Shown here: positions 47,137-56,626 of the stretch, piece after piece
Layout of the letters: each line of letters starts with the position of its first letter
How positions within the stretch are numbered: position 1 is the stretch's first letter
From: Acidobacteriota bacterium
GTDB lineage: Bacteria; Acidobacteriota; Terriglobia; UBA7540
Assembly (NCBI GenBank): GCA_023474345.1
Contig: JAMCXS010000031.1
Location: 46,164 to 110,163, forward strand
Direction: 5' to 3'
DNA length: 64,000 bases
Program-made: the position numbers and the translations under genes
The notes under the pieces: generated by a model
What the model saw: only the letters and a program-made list of their open reading frames with translations
Told to the model about the DNA's origin: nothing
Databases searched by the model: none

Positions 47137-48711
47137 ATGGCACAACAGTTTCATTTGACGGATGTAGGTCGAACGTTCCGGGAAAACGAAATCTTGTTAA
47201 CCGGAGGAAACGGCTTTCTGGGCAAAGTCGTTCTCGCGCTTCTTCTCGATCGTTATCCCCATCCGAAACACCTTCACCTCCTCCTGCGATCCAATCGGAA
47301 CCTTACCGCCCAGGAACGATTTGACGTGGAAATCCTGGGATCTCCTGCTTTGGCCTCGCTCCTGGAACGGCGTGGAGAGAGATTCGTTCGGGACAGGGTC
47401 AGCGTTTGGCCGGGTGATGTCGGCCAATCCGATTGCGGACTCGCACCTGCAGCCCTGGAACAAATCGCGGGCCGAATTCGCCTGATCATTAACTGTGCCG
47501 GGCGCGTGGACTTCTTCCCGCCGGTTGATGAATCCCTTCACACAAATGTTGACGGGGTAAGAAATATTATCGGTTTGGCCAAGCGCTCGGGCGCCAAGCT
47601 ACTCCACATCTCAACGTGTTTTGTTTCTGGCGAGGCCGACGGGCTGATCGAAGAAACAGAGCCAATACTGGGTTTCTACCCGCATCGCAAGGGAGCAGAC
47701 GACCGCTCGTTCGATCCCGCCCGCGAGCTTGCTTATTGCCGGGAACAGATCCGTCTGATCACTCAGTTCGCAAACTCCGATGGAAGCCAGGAGCCTTCCG
47801 CGCAGCGCAAAGAAGTTGTGCAAAAACTTACCGTTCTCGGAAAGCGGCGCGCCGAACACTGGGGATGGGTGAACACCTACACTTACTCGAAAAGCCTGGG
47901 CGAACAGATCATTGCTTGCGAAGAGGATCTCGACTGGAGCATTGTCCGGCCCGCCATTGTCGAAAGCGCTTTGCGCTTCCCGTTCCCCGGCTGGATAGAA
48001 GGGGGACGAACCGCGGCGCCGCTGGTTCTGATGGCGCTCGGCGGGCTGAAGCATTGGCCGGTGCGGCGCGATACGGCTCTTGAAGTAGTTCCTGTGGACC
48101 TTGTCGCCGCGGCAATCCTTACGGCGGGCGCGTTGCTCATCGAAGGCCGGCACAAGCCTGTTTATCAGTTGGGGACGGCTGATGTAAATCCGGTCAAGCT
48201 CGGATCGCTGGTCCATCTGCTGCGGGAAGAAGCCCGGAAGCAGAAAAAGAACGGCACCGGAACTTTGCCCATCCGCATCTCCGGCGGCCGGGGCCGCGCC
48301 CGTTTTGTATCGGTGGAAGAAGCCCGCGCACGGAGGCTAAAATTAGAGAAGCGCATCCAGCGAGCGCAGGCGATTATCGATCGGATGCACAACGCCGTGA
48401 AAAACACCCAACTGCCCGGAAAGGAATTTATTGCTGGCTGGCAAAGCGCCTTGCGAACGCTGGGACTGCAGGCGAAGTTTCGGGAGCAGACTCTCGACCA
48501 GTATTTGCCCTTTATCCTCCACAACCGGTACATCTTTGAGTCGGAAAACATTCGTACCGCCTATACGATGATTTCGGAAAAGGACAAGCTGCTGCTGCCC
48601 TGGGACCCGGAAAGAATTCACTGGAAAGACTACTGGATTCATCATCAAATTAAGGGTATCGAAAGGTGGGTTCAGCCGGAAGCAGTGAAGGAGTGGGCGT
48701 TTAAGATCTGA
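47137..48711 (+). CDS. Fatty-acyl-CoA reductase-like SDR
   Basis: 524 aa. Extended short-chain dehydrogenase of the FAR type (NAD_binding_4 family): N-terminal GGNGFLGKVVLALLL, CAGRVDFFPPVDESLHTNV, STCFVSGEADG, catalytic YxxxK in YTYSKSLGEQI, and PLVLMALGGLKHWPVRRD. The C-terminal ~100 residues (ILHNRYIFESENIRTAY, WKDYWIHHQIKGIERWV) match the FAR C-terminal domain of alcohol-forming reductases. It likely reduces acyl-CoA or acyl-ACP to fatty aldehyde or alcohol. First gene of the lipid operon; one base separates its stop from the ligase start. Confidence 0.9.
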   Translation: MAQQFHLTDVGRTFRENEILLTGGNGFLGKVVLALLLDRYPHPKHLHLLLRSNRNLTAQERFDVEILGSPALASLLERRGERFVRDRVSVWPGDVGQSDCGLAPAALEQIAGRIRLIINCAGRVDFFPPVDESLHTNVDGVRNIIGLAKRSGAKLLHISTCFVSGEADGLIEETEPILGFYPHRKGADDRSFDPARELAYCREQIRLITQFANSDGSQEPSAQRKEVVQKLTVLGKRRAEHWGWVNTYTYSKSLGEQIIACEEDLDWSIVRPAIVESALRFPFPGWIEGGRTAAPLVLMALGGLKHWPVRRDTALEVVPVDLVAAAILTAGALLIEGRHKPVYQLGTADVNPVKLGSLVHLLREEARKQKKNGTGTLPIRISGGRGRARFVSVEEARARRLKLEKRIQRAQAIIDRMHNAVKNTQLPGKEFIAGWQSALRTLGLQAKFREQTLDQYLPFILHNRYIFESENIRTAYTMISEKDKLLLPWDPERIHWKDYWIHHQIKGIERWVQPEAVKEWAFKI

Positions 48712-48712
48712 C

Positions 48713-51508
48713 ATGCCAACCACGCCTCATCAACTCGACGTGACGCAGCTCGAAGAGCAAATGCTCCAAATCGTCCGGGAGCTTCTCATTGAGCTTGGCT
48801 CCGAACGCACGGCTGAATCGGTTTCGCTTGACTCGTCGTTCGACCGCGATCTGGGGCTGGGCAGCTTAGAGATGGTCGAGCTGTTGGTCCGCTCGGAAGC
48901 GCGTTTTAACGTTCGCCTGCCTGACCGCATCACCGAAGAAGCGGAAACGCCAGGCGAGTGGGCCCGGGCGATTATCCGGGGCAACGAAGAAGCTCCTGCC
49001 GTTACGACTCGTTACCGCATCAGGCAGCCGGAACGCGCGGCGCCTCCGGCGCCTGAATCCGCCCGCACGCTAATTGAAGTCCTTCGCAAGCACGCCGAGG
49101 TTGATCCTGACCGCGTCCAGGCGCATGTCCTCGAGGGTAACTCAGGGCAGGACATCACTTACGGCCAGTTGCTCGGAACCGCCTCGAACGTAGCGGCAGG
49201 TCTGGTGACTGCCGGCCTGCGCCGGAATGAAACCGTGGCCATCATGCTGCCCACCTGCCCGCAATTCTTTTACGCCTTCTTTGGTGTCATGCTGGCGGGG
49301 GGCATTGCCGTTCCCATTTATCCTCCGGCGCGTCCCGACAAGATTGAGGAGTACGTTCGCCGGCAGGTGGGAATTCTTCGCAATGCGGAAGTACGTTATC
49401 TGATCAGCTTTGAAGATGCCAAGAGAGTTTCTGAGCTCTTGCGACTCAATCTCCCCAGCATGCTGGGAGTCACCACCGTTGAGGATCTGGCAGGGAGCGG
49501 GGCCAGGCTGCAACCGGGCGCCATCGAGGCCGCCGAGGCGGCTTTCATCCAATACACTTCGGGAAGCACCGGTGACCCGAAAGGCGTGGTCCTGACCCAA
49601 TCGAACCTGCTGGCCAATATCCGCGGCATCGGCTGGGCCGTCAATGTTCAACCCACGGATATCGTGGTAAGCTGGCTGCCGCTTTATCATGACATGGGGC
49701 TGATCGGTTCGTGGCTTTTCAGCGTTTATCATGCGTTGCCGATCACTGTTCTTTCGCCGCTGGCCTTCCTCAGCCGGCCGGAAAGGTGGCTCTGGGCGCT
49801 CCATGAATCCGGAGGAACGCTGTGCCCTGCCCCCAATTTTTCCTACGAGCTTTGCGCCCGCAAAATCCCCGATAGCGCCATCAAGGGTCTCGACCTGAGC
49901 GCCTGGCGGGTCGCCATCAATGCCGGGGAAGCCGTGTTGCCGGCAACGCTCGAACGGTTTGCAGAACGCTTCAAGCGGTACGGCTTCAAAGCTGAGAGTT
50001 TTGTGCCCTGTTATGGTCTTGCAGAATCCTCGGTAGCGCTCGCTTTCCCTCCCATCAATCGGAAGCCGGTGATTGACCGGATTCGTCGCGACGTGTTCGA
50101 AGCAGAAGGTAAGGCTCCTCCTGCTGATTCCGGCGATTCCACCGCTTTGCGTTTCGTCGCCAATGGCAGGCCGTTGCCCGGCCACGAAATCAAAATCGTT
50201 GACGAGGAAGGCGTTGAGCTTGGCGAGCGGACCCAAGGCCGGATACTTTTCCGCGGGCCATCGAAAACTGCCGGCTATCATCGCAACCCTGCGGCCACGG
50301 CAGCCGTGACGACGCAAGATGGCTGGATGGATTCCGGCGACCTTGGCTACTGGGCCGGCGGCGAGCTCTGTGTTACCGGCCGCGCCAAAGACCTGATCAT
50401 CAAGGCAGGCCACAACATTGTTCCCCAGGAAATCGAACTTGCGGCGGCAGAGGTTCCCCAAGTGCGCAGAGGATGCGTGGCCGCTTTTGGAACGCGTGAT
50501 CCCGAGCTTGGCACCGAACAATTGATCGTCGTTGCGGAGACTCGGGCGACTGGGCGCGAAGAATTCGAGCGGATTAAGGCTGAGGTGATCCGGAGAGTCA
50601 GCTTGGAGGTCGGAATTCCCCCGGACAAGGTTGAGCTGGTCGCGCCGCAGAGCATACCAAAAACTTCCAGCGGAAAGATTCGCCGCAATGAAACCCGGCT
50701 GCTTTACGAGCGGGGCGCGCTGGAGATCAACAAGCGCCCGCCGTGGCTTCAGTTCCTGCGGCTTTGGTGGCAAAATCTCGGTTCATGGATTGAACTTTGG
50801 CTTGCCCGTCTGGGCCGGTGGTTCCACAAAAAGTACACCGGAGGGCTGCTGTTTGTTGTTGCGGGTTTTGGCGGTATCCTTGCGCGGGTTACCCCTGGCC
50901 AGACATCTTCAGCGTCAATTGTGCGTTCGTCATCGCGGGCCCTGCTGAGCCTGCTGGGTCACAGAGTCAGCCTGGAAGGCGGCAACCGAAGCAAGTTGGG
51001 ACAAACCTCTGTGTTTGTGGCCAACCGCGCCGGCATACTGGATCCGCTGGTGCTGGCAGCCGCGATTCCGACGCCGGTCCTCCTTGTCGATGGCGGGGCG
51101 CTGGAGGCGCTTCCCAGGATGGCGGCTTTCCTCCTGAAGCCCATCGTTCTCCCCCCACTCCCAGACGTCCCGATCCCTCCGGGCGGCACACTCCGCCAGC
51201 GGATTCGCCGTAGAATCGAAGAGGGGTGCTCGGTCCTGGTATTTTCCGAAGGGCCTCCGACGGCTCCGGCCCATCTCAGCCGCTTTCGCCTCGATGCTCT
51301 GGATGCGGCGGTCCAAACATCCACGCCCATTTATCCTCTCGGCGTTCAAGGAACCTCTCATATACTCTCAATGGGTCGGGGGTTCGGGGCGGCAGCGGAC
51401 GCAAAAGTCTCTGTTGGTGAGGTGGTTCTTCCGCAAATTCGAGATCAGCGCGACCTCGTCGCATTGCGGGAAGAAACCAGGAACGCCATTGCAAAGCTGT
51501 GCGAATGA
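48713..51508 (+). CDS. ACP - acyl-AMP ligase - degenerate acyltransferase fusion
   Basis: 931 aa. Residues ~10-85: acyl carrier protein with DLGLGS51LEM phosphopantetheine Ser. Residues ~115-680: adenylation domain with YTSGSTGDPKGVV (P-loop), WLPLYHDMGLIG, CYGLAESSVALAF and GKIRRNE; the motif style is that of fatty-acyl-AMP ligases. Residues ~720-931: PlsC-like domain, but the HX4D motif reads R772-A-G-I-L-D777 and FPEG reads FSEG, so the catalytic His is lost. It probably loads an acyl chain on its own ACP for the neighbouring reductase, with the last domain inactive or a lipid-binding part. Compare with the multidomain myxobacterial ElbD (recalled, not checked). Confidence 0.9.
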   Translation: MPTTPHQLDVTQLEEQMLQIVRELLIELGSERTAESVSLDSSFDRDLGLGSLEMVELLVRSEARFNVRLPDRITEEAETPGEWARAIIRGNEEAPAVTTRYRIRQPERAAPPAPESARTLIEVLRKHAEVDPDRVQAHVLEGNSGQDITYGQLLGTASNVAAGLVTAGLRRNETVAIMLPTCPQFFYAFFGVMLAGGIAVPIYPPARPDKIEEYVRRQVGILRNAEVRYLISFEDAKRVSELLRLNLPSMLGVTTVEDLAGSGARLQPGAIEAAEAAFIQYTSGSTGDPKGVVLTQSNLLANIRGIGWAVNVQPTDIVVSWLPLYHDMGLIGSWLFSVYHALPITVLSPLAFLSRPERWLWALHESGGTLCPAPNFSYELCARKIPDSAIKGLDLSAWRVAINAGEAVLPATLERFAERFKRYGFKAESFVPCYGLAESSVALAFPPINRKPVIDRIRRDVFEAEGKAPPADSGDSTALRFVANGRPLPGHEIKIVDEEGVELGERTQGRILFRGPSKTAGYHRNPAATAAVTTQDGWMDSGDLGYWAGGELCVTGRAKDLIIKAGHNIVPQEIELAAAEVPQVRRGCVAAFGTRDPELGTEQLIVVAETRATGREEFERIKAEVIRRVSLEVGIPPDKVELVAPQSIPKTSSGKIRRNETRLLYERGALEINKRPPWLQFLRLWWQNLGSWIELWLARLGRWFHKKYTGGLLFVVAGFGGILARVTPGQTSSASIVRSSSRALLSLLGHRVSLEGGNRSKLGQTSVFVANRAGILDPLVLAAAIPTPVLLVDGGALEALPRMAAFLLKPIVLPPLPDVPIPPGGTLRQRIRRRIEEGCSVLVFSEGPPTAPAHLSRFRLDALDAAVQTSTPIYPLGVQGTSHILSMGRGFGAAADAKVSVGEVVLPQIRDQRDLVALREETRNAIAKLCE

Positions 51509-51612
51509 TTTATGTAAGCGCAATGTCCCCGCTGCGCGATCGCTCTTGCGGCGATCGGAGCCTACCCTGACGTGGGAAGGACTTTAACAAGGAACATATC
51601 GGAAAGGTTTTG

Positions 51613-52245
51613 ATGGCAGCGAATATCCCAGGAATAATAGCTCGGTTTGTCGTCTGTTTTCTGTTCGGGTCGATTCCCTTTGCGGTTCTCGCCATGAAGG
51701 GGAGCGGCATTGACATACGTCAGGTCGGCTCAGGTAATCCGGGTTTCAACAACGTTTTGCGCGTGAGTAAATGGCGTGCCGTCCTGACCCTGATCGGCGA
51801 CATGGGAAAGGGCTTTTTTGCATTGTGGCTGGTGCGCCACGGCGCGCCCGGAGCAGGACTTGGTTGGCTGTTCGGCTTTGGTGCGATTCTGGGACATTGC
51901 TACTCACCCTTTTTAAAATTCAACGGCGGCAAAGGGATTGCCACCTCGGCAGGCGTGATGCTGGTTCTCTACCCTATCTGGGCAGCCGCGGCAATGGCAT
52001 ATTTTGTGGTAGTCCGGATCATCGGCGGGCGGCTCAAATGGCCCGAGGCCGGCGCTCTGGCCTCGGTGAGCACGTGGGTTGTATTTACGATTCTGATGCT
52101 CGGCTTCGTGAGCCCGCAGGACGCGGTTTATGCCGCTTTATTGACCTTGTTTTTGGCTTGGAAGCACAAGCAAAATTTCCAGAGACTTATGGCTCACCGC
52201 AGCACGGCGCTCGAAAGCCGTGGTTCTTCCGGAGGCCAGGCATAA
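51613..52245 (+). CDS. plsY: PlsY-type glycerol-3-phosphate acyltransferase
   Basis: 210 aa from the ATG at 51613 (TTG three bases earlier possible). Membrane enzyme acylating G3P from acyl-phosphate. Family motifs: FGSIPFAVLA, DIRQVGSGNPGFNNVLR (canonical DIR..GSGNIGATNV), GDMGKG and GHCYSPFLKFNGGKGIAT. About five to seven hydrophobic segments. Variation in motif one (PGFNN for IGATN) suggests a divergent paralogue specific to this operon. A separate housekeeping plsY may exist elsewhere. Confidence 0.93.
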   Translation: MAANIPGIIARFVVCFLFGSIPFAVLAMKGSGIDIRQVGSGNPGFNNVLRVSKWRAVLTLIGDMGKGFFALWLVRHGAPGAGLGWLFGFGAILGHCYSPFLKFNGGKGIATSAGVMLVLYPIWAAAAMAYFVVVRIIGGRLKWPEAGALASVSTWVVFTILMLGFVSPQDAVYAALLTLFLAWKHKQNFQRLMAHRSTALESRGSSGGQA

Positions 52246-52280
52246 ACGCCAGTGCGAAATGTCCGCGGCGTTTCTGAACC

Positions 52281-53009
52281 ATGAATCAAGCAACGCAACT
52301 GGCGTTCTATGATTTCGACGGAACCCTTTCCTCCGGGAATGTGGTCCGGCGCTATGCCTTTTTCGCCCGGCATCAGCCTTCCAAAGCGCGCTCGGTGTGG
52401 AAGATCTCAAAGCTTCTGCTGAGCATTCCCCTTTGGCTGGCCCTCGAATTCCATTCCCGCCGCCGGTTCAACGAAATCTTTTTCCGCGAATACCGTGGTA
52501 TGCAGGAGCGTCGGCTTCGGGAGCAAGGTCTGAAGCTCTTCAAAGAAGAAATTCTGCCCTCTCTTTATCCGGGAGCGAAGGAACTCTTGGAGAGCGACCG
52601 CCGTCAGGGTTATTTGCCGGTTCTCGTGACGGGCGAACTGGATATTGCACTTGAGCACGTAATCCGTTACTTTGGTTTTCACGCCGTAATCTCGAACACT
52701 CTCGTCTTTGAGAACGGAACCGCGACGGGCGAAGTCGCCGCTCCGCTGGTTGCTGAAGAAGAGAAGGTTCGGGCGATGGAACGCCTGTGTGGAAAGCACG
52801 GGACGGAAATGAGGAGATCAAAGGCATATTCCGACAGCTTTTCCGATGTCCCCATGCTCGAAGCGGTAGGCATCCCCACGGCCGTGAATCCTGATCGAAG
52901 GCTCCGGCGCGTCGCCGCGGAACGCGGCTGGGCCGTTTTGGATTTGAAGCGAGGTATACATGTCAACCGACACCGGGAGCAGAGTCCCGGCCGGATCGCC
53001 GGCGTTTGA
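52281..53009 (+). CDS. HAD-IB family phosphatase
   Basis: 242 aa. HAD motif I YDFDGTL (Asp11 nucleophile, Asp13), helical cap with a hydrophobic patch (ISKLLLSIPLWLALEF), motif II VTGELD, and motif IV AYSDSFSDVPML. HAD-IB members related to SerB often act on lipid or sugar phosphates and are commonly linked to acyltransferases. In this operon it may remove phosphate from a lysophosphatidate- or glycerolipid-phosphate intermediate. Its last ~17 codons overlap the next gene by 50 bases. Confidence 0.87.
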   Translation: MNQATQLAFYDFDGTLSSGNVVRRYAFFARHQPSKARSVWKISKLLLSIPLWLALEFHSRRRFNEIFFREYRGMQERRLREQGLKLFKEEILPSLYPGAKELLESDRRQGYLPVLVTGELDIALEHVIRYFGFHAVISNTLVFENGTATGEVAAPLVAEEEKVRAMERLCGKHGTEMRRSKAYSDSFSDVPMLEAVGIPTAVNPDRRLRRVAAERGWAVLDLKRGIHVNRHREQSPGRIAGV

Positions 53010-54651
53010 GTTCGGAGATCCCACTCCCAACGCCGTCGGGCGTAAGGCCGTCGTGTCTCATGAAGGCACCGTCGTGCGTCTTGGAAAGAATGCGGCTCCC
53101 CGCCTGATGTGGTACGGGGAAGATCTGCTTTCCGTCAAGATGCCCGAGGGTACGCGCGTCGTTTACGCCAACCCGGCCATTCCCGGTCTGCCGAACAGAA
53201 ACGTCGGGATCCTCCACGCCCTTGAGCATCCCGAGCAGATGGACCCTTTGACGTCGCTGCTTCAGCCGGGAATGAAGGTCACGATCGCCATCGACGACAT
53301 TTCCCTGCCCCTTCCCAAAATGAAGCGCCCGGACGTCCGCGAATCCGTCTTGATGATTGTGCTCAATCTGCTGATGCAGCATGGCGTGGAGGACATTCAC
53401 ATTATCGTCGCAAATTCCTTCCATCGCCGGATGACGGCCGCGGAAATCCGCCGGGCTGTCGGAGACCGGATTTTCATCGAGTTTTATCCCGAGCGTCTAT
53501 ACAATCATGACGGAGAAGACCCCAACGGCATGGTTGAACTGGGCACCACCGCCCACGGGGAAAGAGTTCGCATCAACCGCCGAGCCGCGGAGTCCGACCT
53601 CCTGATTTACGTCAACATCAACCTTGTGCCGATGGACGGTGGAAGCAAGTCCGTCGGCGTGGGCCTTTGCGATTACCCCACGCTTCAGGCCCATCATACG
53701 CCGCAGACAATCCTGGCCTCAGATTCCTACTTTGATCACAGACGCTCGGCAATGGCCGATTCCTGCAACCGCATCATGGAAGTGATCAACCGGAACCTGA
53801 AAGTCTTTCACATTGAAACGGCATTGAATAACCGGATGTTCGAACCGGCGATGGCATTCTTTGTCAAGAATGAAGACCGTTATTCGGCGATCGATCGGAC
53901 GATGTTTGAGGCGACACGCAAGGGTCTCGCAATGCTGCCCCGGCCGGTCAAGCGGAAAATTTTATTTTCTATTCCTTCTCCTTATGACGTAATCGCCGTC
54001 CACGCCGGGGCCACCATGCCCACCCATGAAAAGACCTTGGCTTACGTCTACGCGCAATACTGCGCGCCGCTGGAAGGGCAGTCCGACGTGGTGGTTTATG
54101 GCATCCCGTTCATTATGCCCTACAACGTGGATTCCATATTGAACCCTATCCTCGTCCAGTGTATGGCTTTGGGCTATTTCCACAATATGTACCGCGGCAT
54201 GCCCGTCGTAAAAAAGAACGGTGTACTGATCATCACGCACCCCCTTTACGACGAATTTCACCCGCTCCACCATCCTTCTTACGCCGAGTTCTTTCATCGG
54301 ATTCTGGCTGAGACACGGGATTCGTTCGAACTGCAGCGGAAATACGAAGCTGAATTTGCTCAGGACCCCGATTACATTCGCATGTACCGCACCGGCCACG
54401 CCTACCACGGCGTGCACCCCTTCTACATGTGGTATTGGGGTGAAAACGGCCGCGCACACGTGGGTAAGGTCATCGTGGTGGGCGCGGAGTCCAAAAGAGC
54501 GGCGGAAATCATGGGATGGGAAACGGCCGCTTCCATGAACGAGGCTTTGGAAATGGCCCAGAGCCACGTTGGCCATAAGCCCAGCATCACCATGATGCAC
54601 TTTGCTCCAATCCTTATGGCGGATGTGCAAGGCACTCCTGAAAGTATTTGA
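52960..54651 (+). CDS. LarA-like (DUF2088) protein
   Basis: 563 aa. Matches the lactate racemase N-terminal domain: [30 protein letters not shown] (His155 in the position of LarA His108), [16 protein letters not shown], and GGSKSVGVG with Lys230 at the position where LarA binds its nickel-pincer cofactor. The His that precedes this Lys by ten residues in LarA is replaced (no PH-x8-K pattern), so the chemistry is not ordinary lactate racemisation. Much longer than LarA (~425 aa), with a C-terminal region rich in His and Tyr. No larB/C/E cofactor genes are in the window. Embedded in the lipid operon, overlapping the phosphatase gene. Confidence 0.85.
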   Translation: MSTDTGSRVPAGSPAFEFGDPTPNAVGRKAVVSHEGTVVRLGKNAAPRLMWYGEDLLSVKMPEGTRVVYANPAIPGLPNRNVGILHALEHPEQMDPLTSLLQPGMKVTIAIDDISLPLPKMKRPDVRESVLMIVLNLLMQHGVEDIHIIVANSFHRRMTAAEIRRAVGDRIFIEFYPERLYNHDGEDPNGMVELGTTAHGERVRINRRAAESDLLIYVNINLVPMDGGSKSVGVGLCDYPTLQAHHTPQTILASDSYFDHRRSAMADSCNRIMEVINRNLKVFHIETALNNRMFEPAMAFFVKNEDRYSAIDRTMFEATRKGLAMLPRPVKRKILFSIPSPYDVIAVHAGATMPTHEKTLAYVYAQYCAPLEGQSDVVVYGIPFIMPYNVDSILNPILVQCMALGYFHNMYRGMPVVKKNGVLIITHPLYDEFHPLHHPSYAEFFHRILAETRDSFELQRKYEAEFAQDPDYIRMYRTGHAYHGVHPFYMWYWGENGRAHVGKVIVVGAESKRAAEIMGWETAASMNEALEMAQSHVGHKPSITMMHFAPILMADVQGTPESI

Positions 54652-54656
54652 AGCTT

Positions 54657-55670
54657 ATGAAAACTGTCCTAGTCACCGGTGCTACAGGATTCCTTGGCAA
54701 GCATCTGGTGGAGCAACTCAAATCGGAAGGCGACTCAGCCCGCCTGCGGGTTCTGTGCCGAGGCCTCGCGCCTTGGGAGCATGATCCGGCAGTCGAGGTC
54801 ATCCACGGCGATATCACCATCGGCGAACACGTGGATAAGGCCGTGGAGGGGGCAACTGAGATCTACCATCTTGCGGGCTTGGTCTCGCGCCGGCCGCAAG
54901 ATCAGGAACTGCTTTATCTCACCCATATCGAAGGAACACGCAACGTCTGCAAAGCAGCTTTGAAACATGGCGCGCAAAAGGTCGTCCTCGTATCCTCATC
55001 GGGAACGGTCGCGGTCAGTACCGACCCGACTGTGCACAACGAAAAATCCGGCTACAAACAGGATGTTGTGGGCGAGTGGCCTTATTATCTGAGCAAGATT
55101 TTCGCGGAAAAACTGGCGTTTGATAGTCACGCCCGCACGGGTCTGAATGTCGTGACAGTTAATCCCAGCCTTCTGCTTGGGCCCGGCGACGAGCGCAATT
55201 CTTCCACGCGCGACGTGACCGCGTTTCTCAAAGGCCAAATTCTGGCCATCCCCCAGGGAGGCTTGAACTATGTGGATGTGCGGGACGTGGCGCGCGGGCT
55301 GATCCTCGCCATGCGGTCCGGCCGGCCGGGCGAGCGCTACTTGCTGGGCAGCGTGAACTGGACGTTCCGCGAGTTGATTGAAAAGGTGGCGAAAATTTCG
55401 GAGAAAAAGCCTCCAAAAATCCAGGTGCCCATGGAAGTTTCCTTGTGGGGAGCGCGGGCCCTGCGCCGTGTCTACCCCCTGTTCGGGAAATCCTTTGACA
55501 TGGATGACGCTTCCGTCAAAATGTCGGCGTGTTTTTGGTACTGTGATTCCAGCAAGGCTCGCGACGAACTAGGGTTTAAAACCCGCGACCCGGAAGAAAC
55601 TCTCCGGGATACCGTACGCGACCTCCGCGCGCGGCTTGCAAAGACCGGCCACGCTGCCCCGCCCGCATGA
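54657..55670 (+). CDS. NAD-dependent epimerase / 3-beta-HSD-like SDR
   Basis: 337 aa from the ATG at 54657, five bases after the LarA-like stop. Extended SDR: GATGFLGKHLVEQL, YHLAGLVSR, VSSSGTVAV, catalytic YYLSK (YxxxK), PSLLLGPGDERNSS and VRDVARGLILAM. Close in style to OleD/3-beta-hydroxysteroid dehydrogenase-like enzymes that reduce or oxidise beta-keto or hydroxyl groups on lipid or sugar substrates. The substrate is probably the same lipid made by the neighbours. Shares a 4-base overlap with the kinase gene. Confidence 0.88.
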   Translation: MKTVLVTGATGFLGKHLVEQLKSEGDSARLRVLCRGLAPWEHDPAVEVIHGDITIGEHVDKAVEGATEIYHLAGLVSRRPQDQELLYLTHIEGTRNVCKAALKHGAQKVVLVSSSGTVAVSTDPTVHNEKSGYKQDVVGEWPYYLSKIFAEKLAFDSHARTGLNVVTVNPSLLLGPGDERNSSTRDVTAFLKGQILAIPQGGLNYVDVRDVARGLILAMRSGRPGERYLLGSVNWTFRELIEKVAKISEKKPPKIQVPMEVSLWGARALRRVYPLFGKSFDMDDASVKMSACFWYCDSSKARDELGFKTRDPEETLRDTVRDLRARLAKTGHAAPPA

Positions 55671-56626
55671 CCAAGCCTCGAAAAGTCGCAGCCATTGTGA
55701 ACCCCTGCGCGGCAGGGGGCGAAACGACCAGGCGCTGGCCGGAACTGGCAAATCTTCTTGAGCGTTCGCTTGGCCCCGTAACACCGCGCTTCACACAGTC
55801 GCCTGGCGCCGGAATGACAATCGCCCAGGAACTCCTTCGAAGCGGATACGACCTGCTTGTCGCGGTAGGAGGCGACGGGACAATTAACGAAGTTGCCAAC
55901 GGCTTCTTTGAAGATGACCGGATCATTTGCCCGGAGGCCAGGCTGGGTATTCTCCCGCTTGGCACCGGTGGCGACTTCCGTCGAACTCTGGGAATACCTC
56001 AAAAACCTGTCGAGGCTGTCAAGATCATTTCAGAAGGGGTCCCGCTGCTGATTGACGTGGGGAAGATAACCTTCCAAGCTAACGACGGCAAGCCCGAAAG
56101 CCGGTACTTTGTGAACATGGTGAGCTTCGGAATGGGAGGGCACGTCGCTGCGCGGGCGAAGAATTCCTTGCGGCGCTTCGGAGGTAAAACGGCCTTTTTG
56201 TGGGCGACTCTGGTGACATTTCTAAGCTACAGAGGAAGACAGGTCAAACTCAGGGTGGACGCAAACCCCGCCGGGCTGTCGTTCCTGGTTGCGAACGTTG
56301 CTGTGGGAAACGGACAATTTCACGGCGGCGGCATGCGGCCGTGTCCAACTGCAGCGTTAAATGACGGCTTGTTCGACGTCACCGTTGTCGATTATGCAGG
56401 TGCGGCACGGCTGATCCGCAGCATGCCCGTCCTTTATTCAGGCGAGATCTATAGGCACCCGAAGGTTCACCACCTGCGGACAAGCACGCTCTCGGCTGAA
56501 TCAACCGACTTAACGCAGATCGAAGTTGATGGTGAGGCCTTGGGGAGGCTTCCGCTCGAAGTTTCGATCTTGCCCCGGCTACTGCCGATCCTGATTTCTC
56601 CTTCCAGCCCTTTGGTTATTCCTTAG
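55667..56626 (+). CDS. Diacylglycerol kinase-type lipid kinase
   Basis: 319 aa. DAGK catalytic fold: VNPCAAGGETTRRWPE, glycine motif AVGGDGTINEVANGF and LGILPLGTGGDFRRTLG. The family (YegS/BmrU/DgkB) phosphorylates diacylglycerol or related lipids using ATP. The C-terminal beta-rich domain with ANVAVGNGQFHGGG is intact. Last gene of the lipid operon (ATGA overlap with the epimerase); a perfect hairpin follows 38 bases later. Confidence 0.9.
   Translation: MTKPRKVAAIVNPCAAGGETTRRWPELANLLERSLGPVTPRFTQSPGAGMTIAQELLRSGYDLLVAVGGDGTINEVANGFFEDDRIICPEARLGILPLGTGGDFRRTLGIPQKPVEAVKIISEGVPLLIDVGKITFQANDGKPESRYFVNMVSFGMGGHVAARAKNSLRRFGGKTAFLWATLVTFLSYRGRQVKLRVDANPAGLSFLVANVAVGNGQFHGGGMRPCPTAALNDGLFDVTVVDYAGAARLIRSMPVLYSGEIYRHPKVHHLRTSTLSAESTDLTQIEVDGEALGRLPLEVSILPRLLPILISPSSPLVIP

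Noticed and set aside
49142..50773. 543-codon open frame on the minus strand
   Set aside because: Antisense to the ACP-ligase gene, whose domains are clear.
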